From Numida meleagris (lineage: Eukaryota > Chordata > Aves > Galliformes > Numididae), in NCBI RefSeq assembly GCF_002078875.1, contig NC_034412.1, positions 15,726,238-15,790,237 of the forward strand: a DNA stretch of 64,000 bases, in the 5' to 3' direction. The notes under the pieces were generated by a model. That model had not been told where the DNA came from, did no database searches, and worked only from the letters and a program-made list of their open reading frames with translations. Positions 48,231 through 60,200 of this stretch are shown here, piece by piece. Every line of letters starts with the position of its first letter. Positions within the stretch are counted from its first letter, which is position 1. The position numbers and the translations under genes were made by a program.

Positions 48231-48601
48231 TGCTGATCTAAATCTCTCCTCTTGTATTTTAAAACTGTCCCACCTTGTCCTATCACTATATACACACGTA
48301 AAAAGTGATTTCCCTCCTGTTTATAAGCTCCTTTTAAATACTGGAAAGCTGTAATGAGGTCTCTCCAAAGCCTTCTCTTCTCCAGGTTGAACAAGCCCAG
48401 CTCCCCCAGCCTGTCTTCATAGTAGATGTGCTCCAGCCCTCTTGTCATCCTTGTGGCCCTCCTCTGGACCTGCACCAACAGCTCCACATCTTTCTTGTTC
48501 TGGGGCCCCATGCCTGGATGCCGAACTCCAGATGGGGCCTCACAAGGACAGAGTAGATGGGGACAATTGGCTGTCACATCTCTTCTGATGCAGTCCAGCA
48601 C
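48231..48601 (-). pseudogene. CR1 ORF2 C-terminal fragment (no catalytic site)
   Basis: One open minus-strand frame covers this interval without a stop and continues to 48095 outside the element, giving a 168-codon chance-extended frame. It lies downstream of the FADD box, so no catalytic residue is present. It should not be annotated as a host gene. Confidence 0.85.
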
Positions 48602-48615
48602 GCAGTTGGCAACAT
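48231..48615 (-). mobile_element. CR1 LINE fragment, antisense, C-terminal ORF2 only
   Basis: On the minus strand this encodes the region just downstream of the reverse transcriptase catalytic domain, with motifs VQRRATRMTRGLEH (about 48426-48467), the LGELGLFNLEKRRLWRDLI segment and the FQYLKGAYKQEGNHF segment. It is the same part of ORF2 as 8400-8620 but from a different subfamily. It stops at about 48231, in the middle of the DLD tail, so the 3' untranslated region and terminal repeats are absent; the 5' part is absent too. A copy lacking both ends suggests a later deletion or rearrangement. Confidence 0.88.
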
Positions 48616-51600
48616 GCTTATGTTTGTTTTTTTAGGTAATCTGCTGCTTGACTCAGTCTAGAAGGATCAGTAAAACTGTTATCAGCTGAAATTTCTTTGC
48701 ATGGAGAAGCATCTGTCTTGGACCAGTTGCACTGCATCATTTCTTACAATGCCATTGCTTTCAGTTTGGAAGAAATCTGTGCTGCCCATTGAAGCATTAG
48801 ACTTTGGAAGGGGAGTAATGTGATACCTTTAGAAGAAGGGTAACATTTTCCTCAGCACTGAGTATTCCCATTGTAGAATACAAATGAAGGTTTACAGCTG
48901 GACATTCAGCAAAGCTTATTAGAGTGAGCTTCATTAGCTCTTTTGTATGATTTTGCTAAAGGCTAAGCAGCATTCTTTGTTACTTCTTGCACATGCTTGT
49001 TTGCAATCTAAATATAGGAACCTATACAGACGCAATTGGTTACAGAAGACACAGCTGTGGAGTTATTATTTACAATCACATTAGGCAAGAAGAACAATTG
49101 AAGGAAACAGAGACCCCACTAATAACTGCTGGGAGCTTTCATTGAAAAACTGTTTCTTTTTTATATCCAAATGTATCATCAAGAGAGAAACAATTCCATG
49201 TGTTGGCTTTATTATAGGAGTATGAGATTATGTTGTTTCTCCATTGCCAAAATTTACTTTTATCTCTGTTGTTCACCATTTTACACAACTACTGTCTCAG
49301 ATTAGTCTATTGCTTCCATGTTTCTTGTTTTCTTTCTCTTGTAAATTGTTGGATTCCACTGTGGCACTCTAAGGAAGAAAGAATCCCAGCCTGACATCCC
49401 CCTTCCTTAATCAAAACCAAACTGCAGAGCTGGTACCACAGAAATTAAAGGAAACATTTTCTCAAATTAGTGAGGACATTCCATTGTGATACTGGCTGAG
49501 GAAGAGACTCTTAGACTAGTGTTGGTGCCCTTTATCTCTTCCTAAGAAGTAACAGGCTCTAGGCGTCCGTTTATTTTGAGACCACATTCTTGTTCAAATC
49601 TGTTCAGTGAAATTCTCCCAGATACCTATGTATCGCCATGTTGACTTCTGGCGCATTGTGTCACAGCATTATCCTGTGGTGCTCATGTCCTTTAGCACCC
49701 GCAGTTCAGGTTGTATTTAACGCTCTGCTGCAACCTACTGATGCTCTGAAGAACTACAATCTCCTACCAAACTTCTTCCCTCTCCAGCCCCGCCCAAGCA
49801 CGAGCTTTAAGAGAATTTAAACTCCCCCTTTTCAGCACTTCTGCAATCATTGTTTGGAGGGGAGTACTATACTATTTTGACGTTTCTATATTTGAAAGTT
49901 TCCTATAGTGTAAACTCAGAATGAGTTGCAGGCTCTGATAATGGCTGACAAGCTTGATGAGCACAGCAAGATGAACAGATTGCAGCCACTAACATGACCA
50001 TTTTTTTCTTTCAATGTTATATTATTTTCAGATGTTCGTGAAGTCCTCAGGATTTATGCAGAATGATTAATGAAATCAGCTTTGATAACAGTTACTAGGC
50101 AGTCACAGTTCAGGCACATTTTGCTCTGTTAAGCTACTGAGAAAGACAGTATGTGCAGAAGGTAGCAGTTCTTCTGTACTAGGAGGCCTCAATACCGGTG
50201 CTGGGAATTTCACTTTTTCTGGAATGTCAGTTGCTATGTGCCCCTGTTAGCAGCATCTCTGCAAAAAGCTGTGCAAAGGTGAGGCCAGAATTCTCAAAGG
50301 CAAGGCACACAGCTCTTATGTTTTATTAATTTTAGTAGAGATTGGGGACCTAGTGCTGAGCTGGCTTGAGAGACAAGAAGACAAAAACCAGTATAGTGGC
50401 ACATCTGAAAAAATGGGTGCTGAGAAGATAACCGGTAAATTTTGGGATAAGGCAAGATATCTGTGATCCATAAAAAGACTTGCCAACATCTATACAAATT
50501 GCCTGTACAAATAGGGTAGGTAAATGGGGAAGCAGCCAAATACAACTGTTGAAAGTATGCTAGCTGTGCTGATAGGTCTGTGTAATGATTGGAGCTTGAG
50601 TATGTGCTGTTTCCAGAAGGAAAATGCGTAGGATGATGACTGTATACATGGAAAGGAGAACTATGGGTTTGGCACTCTGGACCTGTGTCTGCAGGTAGTT
50701 GTACTTGATGGTGTACTTTTGAATGACCAGGTGAGTGGTCCTGTACACCTTCCTACATACTGTACGCACATGGCACCTGGTTGGAGTGCACCTTTGAGTC
50801 AAGGCTCTCTTTTGCTAATGGGGGCAGAAGCAGCTGATGAGAAGGTGAACTCTGAAGTGGTTGTTGTTCAACCGGACCCCACGGCAGGGGCAGGGCCTGG
50901 CAGTAACTCATGTCCTGTGTTTCTGAAAGTCTCTTTAGATGTCAGTCTGCAACTCACCAAGCTGGTCTTCGTCCTCACTGCTGTTAGGGGCAATCACACA
51001 TTCCCAGGATCAGCCTAGAACATCAGTTAATATTCAAAATGAGATTGTTATTACTCAAAGGATATGAAGAGGCTCAGAGTCTCCCAGAAGTTGTCCTAGT
51101 GTACTCCTTTGGGATGTTTAGCTTTTAAAACAAACCAGATAGTCTCAGTTTCTATGGCAACTTAATAAATGGATTCCAGAGGGTGCTGTGCCTTCCAGTT
51201 CCATGTATCTGAGCAGGAGCTGAGGACCCTGAGCAGGTGTGTCGTGCTCCCATGGCAACACTCTGACTTCAGCAGCCTTCTAAGCCACCTCCAGGTTGAA
51301 GCTTACAGGAACAACCAATCCTCTGGAGGGAGCTCATAAGTACTTTAGTGATTTGTTTATTTTATCCTTTACATTTGAACTAAAAAAATCCCTCATTCCA
51401 GGACCACTTCAGTAACCTAAGCTATGGGAATTTGTCCCGTGTCTAAGTTTTACATGTCATATCCACCACAGCACTATTGGTAATGCCTTGCTTTTTGTGA
51501 AGACCTTTGAAATAGTAGAGCTATATCTGGAGCTGATTTATGTTCCTACACATTCAGCATTAGTTGGAGAATGAGAATATGCTTCCATACTTTTTATAAT

Positions 51601-54600
51601 AGACATCAGAAAAGAAACAGTGAAGAAGCATTTTGAGGTTTAGCCTGAAGAGGCTTCAGCAGTCTGCCTTTGTGCTGGAGAGGATGGAGAGCTGCCACCC
51701 TCCCCTGCTCCTTATCTGCACTACTATTCCCTGGTGGAAGGTGTTCAGCACTTCATGCAGGCCCAACTCATCATCTCAAAACCCACTGCTCGCACCCTTA
51801 GACTGGTTTGCTATTAATTTGTGTTTGGCTCAGCCCATACACTGACCCCACTCAAGATGCATCACATAGCCTTACTGCTTCAAGTAACTGAAGCCAGCAC
51901 CTGTACCTGGCTGAGAAGTTATGTTAAGAAGTTGCTTCTTTCTGGCAATAAGTTGCAGGGTAACATTAAGGAAATCATTTGTGGACCATGTGCTCCAAGG
52001 GAGACCTCATGTGATTGCAGAATTGCTGTGGCAGCCCAGGGCAGGACAGGCTTGGAAAGTCCACACCCTGCTGCCTGCTTCCATGTCCAACCCCAAGATG
52101 TTCTCTCTTTGTTTTGGTACCAATAATCAAACTAGAGTAAGGCAGTTATTTTCTTGTTAGAACTTCTAAGTATCCATTCTACCCAGAATAGTCTAGAGAA
52201 TGAAAAGCTCCTGAAGAGCAATTATCTGGGATCAGAAGTTCATTAAGCTATGGATGGCTTGGGTAAGGACAGCTAGGAGACAAAAGTGTGAAATACTGTA
52301 TTAGTTCTGGGACACGGGAACCCCTTCATGATACTCTCTAAAGGGAAGATGATGCTTTTATTTAATGCTGGCAGTGGAAGATGAATTATCTGAATACTTG
52401 GAGGAAATTGTATGAGGAGGTGAGTTAAGAGCTATTAATCAACAGGGACTGCTAAATTGAAACAAATGCAATCCAATATACTTCAGACTGTCCTCGGCAC
52501 CAGAACACTTATACAGATTGGGATCACAGGAAAATAATTTATGCTGGAGAAGTTTCAACCCAGGAGGAAATTATAAGCATGTGTTTTGGGGCAGCTGTAA
52601 CCTAGAGCATTCTGGAATATGATTCTTACTAATTAATATTGCAAAAGCAAAGACACCAGCATCTGCAGTGCTACCTCTAGTATATTAGCAAATTACTCTT
52701 AGTAATAGGAGCACTCCTAGATAACAGGGGACTTTGAGTTGGATGTTAACAAATTAGTTACTGGATCAGAGAATCCTGCTGATTAAACAAAATGACTGAA
52801 TAGAAATGGGATAGACAATGTATTATGTAGATGGAAAATATATTAAAGGAATGTATAACATATGGAAAGCATTTTTAAGACTGTGAAGGAGGACAATCAC
52901 TGGATCAAACCGTGGAATTTGAAGTAAGAAATGTACTCTATGAACCATGGAAATTTTGAAGCTAAAAAGAGCTTAAAATTAATGTTTTCTTCTTTACTTA
53001 TTTTTTTCTTCCTTTCTACACTTCTGTATAAAATCACAGTGCCTCTGGGAATGCCCCAGTCACAACCAGGTATGGGACAGGGCCGGGTCATGGGTCATGG
53101 GGGGCTCTGAAGGCAGTAGGACTTCCCCTGCCCCCCTGTGGCAGCCCTGCACCCAGCCCAGATTGCTCAACCAGCACAATTTGCTGGCAAAATTATATGT
53201 TATTTTAACCTCTGCTGAAGAGCTGAGAGAATTTAAGTTTGGGAATGGGTAGAAATTTTAGTCTGTGTAAGAAAAGAATATCTGGAAATGGTATGTAGGA
53301 GGCAAAGCTTGTGGGTAAGCTGTTTGGTAATGGCTTACACTTTCTGTAGGGACGTGCAGCAAATCTGACATAGAAGATGGATGCATCTTCCTAGGCCACT
53401 GACTCTAGATAAATGCTTTAGTGCTTGCAGTTCTGAAAAGGGTAGTCATGGTACTACGGACCATTGCTTCCTTCCTCCCTTTTCTCTTGAAAACAGTGTG
53501 CAAAGGATTTGAAGTCTCTAACAGTTTGGGTGTTAATAAGAGATAACAGGATCTGGCACCTCCATAAAACCCAGGCCAGCTCTTCCTTGATTTGCTGATA
53601 GCCACCAGCCAGGTCTGATCACAGCAGGATTTTAAAGCTAGTTCCCAAAAAAGGATTTGCTACTCAGAATGCAAACTGATGGCCTTCAGGTGACTGAAGC
53701 GGAAAGCTGTGATCCTGAAAACCTTGCCAAACTGCTGGCATCTAACCCCTGCAGACACCCCTGTTTTACTTGATGATGCCTCTGTTTCTCATAGCACACA
53801 CACTGCACGCTGAGAATTCCTTGTCCTAAAATGTCCTCCTTCAACCGTTCTGCCTTTTGGTATTTTGCAATTGGATTCCTTGTGTAGAAAGGAGTAGGTC
53901 AGGAGTTTTCCCCCATTCTGAGTGATTTCAGACCCACGTTTTCCATTCCTTGGGCTACGCTGTACACAGCAGGAGCTCCTCAGTCCCTCGGTGAAGCCAT
54001 ACCTCTGTTTGAAAATAACACATTGGGTGTAAACCTAAGAAAACAAGTTATTGAACAGGTCACGTTGCCATCAGCAAGATATTACCAACAGGGCTAATGT
54101 ATCCAATGATATGCTGAATTTAATGCAAAATAAAGAATTGCAGCATGTTCCAAACTGTAACCAATCTGACTTTTTCTCTCATGGAAGTAGTGAAGTGAAA
54201 TTTTAAATTATATGATATTTTTTATTTGCAAAACATTAAGTGGGAAGAGCACTTAAGCTTCTGTTTATCTCTGACTTACTATATGTTATTACTTAACTCT
54301 CCAATATTTATGTTGCTCGTAGGCAAGAGATGTACAACTCTTGAATGTTAACATCCTGTATATACATAATGACAGTGTCCATGGAAGGGGGTATACTTTT
54401 TGGCTCTGATTTAAAATTCCTTATTTTTCAGAACCCATATACAGGAATAGCTAAATTTTGCAGTACTGTAACACGTATAAGCTCTGGCATCTGCCATGCC
54501 TCTGCACACTGGATGGAGCTCTCCGGCAGGGTAACTGCACGGGTATATAAACATTATGGTGGAAAATTTTTGTCCAACAGAACACATGCTCATGGTGGTG

Positions 54601-57191
54601 CAGTACAGGATCTCACCCCTGCGTTTAAGCGTATGGGAGTTTTATATTTGGGATCTTTCCATCATAATTCAGAATTCTCCATTGTTAGTAGAAGTTGGCT
54701 CACTCCAGGTCTTTTGTTATCCTGCTGCCATCATCTCTTAACAGAACGCCTTTTTTTTCATTAGAGAAATCCTCGAGAGTGTGTTTCCACTTACAGAAAC
54801 TTCCACGCATAGAAACCCAGTATCTCTGCCCCCCTGAGCCCCCTGATCGTTGGAAGTGCCATTAGGGTCAGTGCTGGCTGCGTGGCTGGGCTGTGTCAGG
54901 CTGCTGTCACCCCTCTGTGCATTCCCGCTCGCTGCATTGTGAGCTACCGACTGGCTGGAAGAAAGGGTACACAGTGCTCTCGGTAGGACACATGCTCAGA
55001 TTTTCGCTGTGAAACAGAAAGACTTTGACCTTAACAAGAAAATAACAAACTTGTATTGTTTGTTCTTTGGTGCTACTCCTTAAAACAGTTCTACAAGATT
55101 GTTTTGTCTATTGCTGTACCTCCTTCATTTGCTACTTGGGATAGTAACATCACTGATTAGAGCCTGTACCTGACTCTCATTCCCCTCCAGACCTCCGCTT
55201 CCATTCTGAACCTTTACCTGCCCTGTGTTGGGAGGCATTTATATCTCATGTGGGGCTTTTTTAGCATCTTGTTTCTTCTCTTGACTCACTGTGTAGCCCA
55301 GATTGCATGAGCAAGCATAGATTTGTCAAATAATATTTGCATTCAGGCAAAGGAATTTTCTTCTGTGGCAGACTTTCTGTCCTCCCAGAGCAAGGTCTTG
55401 TGCATCTGATGTGAGCCGTGTTCTTAACATGCTCCCACGTGACATTCTCATGAACAGACCCTGGGGAGCATGGAGTGCAATGAAGTCACCACTAGCTCAG
55501 TCCACAACTGGTAGGAAAGGCTGGGTATGGATTGGTCTGCTGCAACAGGAAAAAATGTAAAGAGGGTTGTCCCCAGTCTAATTGTCATAAATATTTTCAC
55601 TGGTGACACAGTCTTTGTTTTACTCCTATGCGTTAACATCTGTAGATGGCACTGTGATTTGAAGGCTTGCAAGTGCTTTGATGAGGAAGATAATATTCAG
55701 AAATTTTGGAAATTATCTGAAGTTCACCACTTGAAAGAGAAATGGAATAAAAATGACAACTGAATTGGATTTTTAGTATTAATGAATTATTAATATTCTT
55801 TCTCTTTTAATCATCTAATTGTAGCTTAACACTATGGGTGGGAGACCATTTATGGGAACGGAGATCATCTCCCACCTGTGAGTAATCAGCTGGAAAAAAA
55901 TCAAGTGCCACCACCCCAAGTGAAATCTGGGTTGGGGTAGAGCTTTGAAGAGGGACTTTACAGAGTGAGCACACAGAGAAGGCAGAGACTGATAATATGC
56001 ATGCTTTTGTTTATGGCAGCTGTTGTGCCTGATTTGCATGCATCATTTTACTTTTGTGTAAGTATAGCATGATGAGAAGTTGGGCCTAGAAGCTTTAAGC
56101 TGTTGGGGTCCACATACAAATAACGTTTAAGGGTATAGTCAAGGACTCCCTGCATCTTAGTCTAGGAATTCAGAGAACTGTAATTATTACTGTGCCATCA
56201 GTGATAAATAATTGTTCAGTCATAAGAGTAATCTTGATATTAGCCTCTAATGCTTTTGCTATTATATCTCAAAGAAGCTATTATGTGTCACAGATCTATG
56301 CTATCTTATAATTGAGTGGGTAGTAAATAGCTTACATTCCAAAGACTGAAGAAGTAGCCTTAAGAAAGACAGAGCAGCTGAAAAGCAGAGCTGCAGGCTC
56401 ACTGTCATGGGCCCAGGGCACAGCTGGGGCCACATGGGAGGCTTACTACGCAGGCAGGTGCTGATGCTAGAGAGGGTGTTTTTGAGAGCTTTGTGTCTGT
56501 TACCCAGCCCAGGGGTGCAGGAGAAACACATACAGTGTATCCTTGTGTGTTCCTGCAGTGTCCAATAGCGGAGAATACAGTATCACAGCCTGTAATGTGC
56601 ATGCTTTTAGCTTTTAGTGTGTTCTTAGCGTTGCAACTTTAATGTACCTTTCTTCAGCTGTCATAACGTCCAACCTTTTATGAACAACTGTTTATGAAAA
56701 TGGCACCTTCTCAGTATCTAGTCTGCTTTTACACTTACGTGAACTCCACCTGCTGACTGCATTTCCGAAGCATTTTTAGTTTCCTAGTCCCCACTAGCCC
56801 TCCAGATTTGGGTAGAAGGGAAGCATCTGATTTCTGTTTCCATGTCTACAGTCCCCACCCCTGACTCATTCCCAGCTGACTGCTGTCATATAAACCACTG
56901 AGAGAAAATGGTGCTGTAGTGGAAACTCCCTTGGATCTGGATGCCACAGGGATTTAATCTGCTGGGAGCATCCAACACAGCTCATCATAAATGTTGTATT
57001 AAGTATATGGAAAAAAAACAAGGCAGCTTATTATCATGGGTGCTCAGGGTAAAAGCTGGGCCAAAATCATTCTGCATGGCTGTTTTCACTGTAGGAAGTA
57101 ACAGTGAAGGCTGCCTTTGTTTTTCTGCGCTTGGGGAAATGAGAGAGGGGCTGTACTCTCCACTGCACAGATGGTAATTTAAAAGGTAGCA
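48616..57191. other. Non-coding stretch, nothing recognised
   Basis: No gene, RNA or transposon could be supported. The interval 50560-51020 gives opposed open frames of 80 and 99 codons, but neither is recognisable. GC-richer patches lie at about 53040-53170 and 54830-54960. The 139-codon frame at 54345-54764 shows no domain and is probably chance. Confidence 0.5.
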
Positions 57192-57269
57192 TATAGACTA
57201 AAGGAGTTGGTAATTACAGAAAAACACTTCTATAGACTAAAGGAGGTGGTAATTATTATAAAAAGCTTC
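57192..57269 (+). repeat. Tandem duplication, two 39-bp units
   Basis: Two adjacent 39-bp units (57192-57230 and 57231-57269) both start TATAGACTAAAGGAG and end with a CTTC motif. The first halves are almost identical (one T/G change); the second halves have diverged more. It is a simple local duplication of non-coding sequence. Confidence 0.9.
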
Positions 57270-60200
57270 TCTTAAATGCTACGGCCGCATCTTTCACACA
57301 TATTAATTCAACTTCTGTAGGAGATGAATGAGAATACACGCCTATGTCTTGGGAAAGAGTTTGTCCCTCAGATTAGAAACATTTTCAATTTGAATCTTTT
57401 TGCTTATGCAGAGATTGCCGAAGCACAATGGAAATAGTGGATTTAGTCCCATTAACTTTAATAAGATTTGATCATTCTCAATAATGTGTTGTGTCATTAT
57501 TATCAACTAAAATCAGCAGCTCCCTAGGAATCTGATGACTGCTTCAGAGTACCGTTGCAAGATAATTTTTTAGCACTCTTCTCTAGTTACACTAAACAGA
57601 TAGAGTTACCCTAAGCACACTATTTCGTATTTCATCTTCTTGAATGTCTTTATTTATGAGTAGAGGAAAAGGAGCAAGATGCTGGCATCTTCCTTTATCA
57701 CAGTCTGTGGGACAGAACTATTGTACATAGATTGACGTTTGCAGAAGTTAATTTTGGGGCTTTTAGTTGGTCTCTGTGGATTGCTTTCTCTTTTAGAAGG
57801 TATGCAGCTATTGTGGTTGTCCATGCTTTCTTTTTATAACAAATTGTTTCTTAGCATTATCAGTATTTTTCATACTCTGTTACTATATTGGTACTTCTAT
57901 ATGGAGATATTATCATGGCCCCCTCCCCCCCCCCCACCAAAGATTCAAGAAATCCATTGGAAAGGAGACATTTTATTCTCCCATTTGTATCATATGAGTT
58001 AATAACCTGTGTTTGACCTCAAATTGGCTCTGTTGCTGGATAGATGAAAAAGATTTTTGTTTAAAATACAGTAATTCCATTTCATTTTTGATGTATCTAA
58101 ATTTATATAAAAAATTATCATATTGCTGTTCTAGTGTTGCTCCTTGTAAACAGCAAGTGCTTGCTCAAAAATGTACAAACTTAAAATATTTATATGATCC
58201 AAGCAAATCTGACACAGAGACGGGTTCTAAACTGACAAAAATTACACTAGACTCTAGATTTTACTTGCGTCAATTGGTAATAATCAGCTGCTAGGCAGAG
58301 TTATAGTTCCTTTGTGACCATTCAGTACGAGCAGTCTCGGTTCACTGCAGTTTCTCCCATACAGCAGGATTTCAAGGGAGAGATGCGTGCTTGCCGTAAT
58401 GATGGCATGTCGATGTTTAGTGAGGATATTTTCCCCTCTTTCTCCTGCAAATGCATCCTTGAGAGTTGTTGAGGTTTCTTATGGGAAATGGGGTGGGCCC
58501 CGGAGTCGCTCAGTGAGATTTGATCAGCTGGGGAAAACCAGATCTCTGGATGCTTTATGGAGGGCCAGCTTACATCCATCTGTTCTCCTGAACTATTCCG
58601 AGGGTTTGCCACAAACCAGTCCTTTTAAGCAGTGGTGTTCTCACAGCACCCAGCTTGGATTCCCCGGGGCCTGAGGGAGGCATCTGAAACCCTTTGGTTT
58701 TGGTGGTGAACGGAGGGGAGCCTTGGTCGCCCAGCTGGTGGTTGATATTATGCACACAGCAAAAACAACAGCAGTTTCTGATACCTGGTGTGAGAAGCAG
58801 GAGGAGAAAGAGGGAACCAAGTTTACCCCCAAAACCATACTGTGTGGCCATATTTCCACTCTGAGGAGTGAGATTCACGGGCCAGCAGCTTGGCTTGGAG
58901 GTAGGGACTGGGCTGTGCATGGAATGCAGAGGTGCTTGCTGCAGCTCAGCCCCACGGCCAGCAGGGCCTGCGCTGGTGCAGTGTGCTGCAGCCGCAGCGG
59001 GGCACTATGAGGGAGTCCTGCTCTCAGGGGAGCAGAGGAAAGGCCTTTGCTTGTCCTGATGGCAGTTCCTCCAGCTGCATGGGATTTTCCAATGGGAAAG
59101 AGTGGGAGGGAAGCAGTGGTGAAGGGAGAGGCTGTTTGCTGCAGTTCTGCACTGTACTTAAGGCTGAGCAAGCTTGTGGGATGGGTTCCCCATTCACCTT
59201 CCTCTGCAAATGGAGATTTGGGGAGACGTAGAGAGAGCCTGGCTGGTTTTGCTGTTTATTTTTATACCATAGAACTTGTGGTCTGTGCTCTGCATTTTCA
59301 TAAAGGAGAAGAGATTTGTGCAATACCTGCTTGTAAAAAGGAAAAAGTGGTAAAGCATCCAGGGTTCACGCAGGAGGATTACCCATTCACTTTTGGCGGT
59401 CTCAGTTCACTTCTTCTGCAGCTTCTGATTCTTGAGATTTTGTACCTGTGAGGTAGCAGGCTAAACGCGCTACAAAATAAAATTTAGAGGTCATGAGACA
59501 CATCCTACAAATCATTTCAGGCAGTAGAAAAATCAAGCAGGCTGTGTTTAGAAAAGAAAAAGAAGAAGCCTCCTGGAATGCAGTCCTCAATGCCAAGTAC
59601 GCTTTGTATAGAGTACCATGGAAAAATAGCATTTAAAAATGGAAAGGTCAGGATCTTGACCTGGTTGACTTCCACAAATGGTAAAATATGCCGACTGGGG
59701 AAGAAGAATGTATGCCACGGAGGTATGGGACATGCAAGTGAGAGTTAATAGGCGTGAAGACAATTAATCTTGCTTTTATTATTCTATGTCAGCATAGTGA
59801 AAAATATGCGGGTGGAGATCTTCTTATGATTCTCCAGGTGTTCTGAATATTCCTAAATGAAGACTGATCACATGGAATTACCTTAGGCTTCTGTTAGTTT
59901 AATTTTCCTGCCTGTTTTCAAAACTAGAGATAGCTGCAGTGATGAGCACTTCTAAAGTGCAGTGCGGAGGAGGTGTAACTCCTGCTTCCAATGGTAAACC
60001 TGTTTCAGCTATGGCATCATGTTTGTAAAGACATGCAATTTCAGTGCTAAATATGACATGGATATGCACTCATCATGACAACTGACAACTGCTGCAATTA
60101 AATCATTAATTAAATTTTATCATACCAACTGGAGTGTTTCAGCTGTGTGTATTTAGTAGAAGGGATGATAATGGAGAAATATTTTAAAATTGAGAACGTG

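Noticed and set aside
50560..51018. Opposed open frames, the minus-strand one with a hydrophobic membrane-like segment
   Set aside because: I considered a processed pseudogene of a membrane protein, but no frame could be matched to a family, no poly(A) tail is present and the frame breaks repeatedly.
54345..54764. A 139-codon plus-strand frame
   Set aside because: No domain, signal peptide or recognisable similarity, and it overlaps other frames on both strands.
58300..59450. Dense cluster of overlapping open frames suggesting a gene
   Set aside because: Frames are open on both strands together, none exceeds 134 codons, and none has a motif or consistent splice borders.
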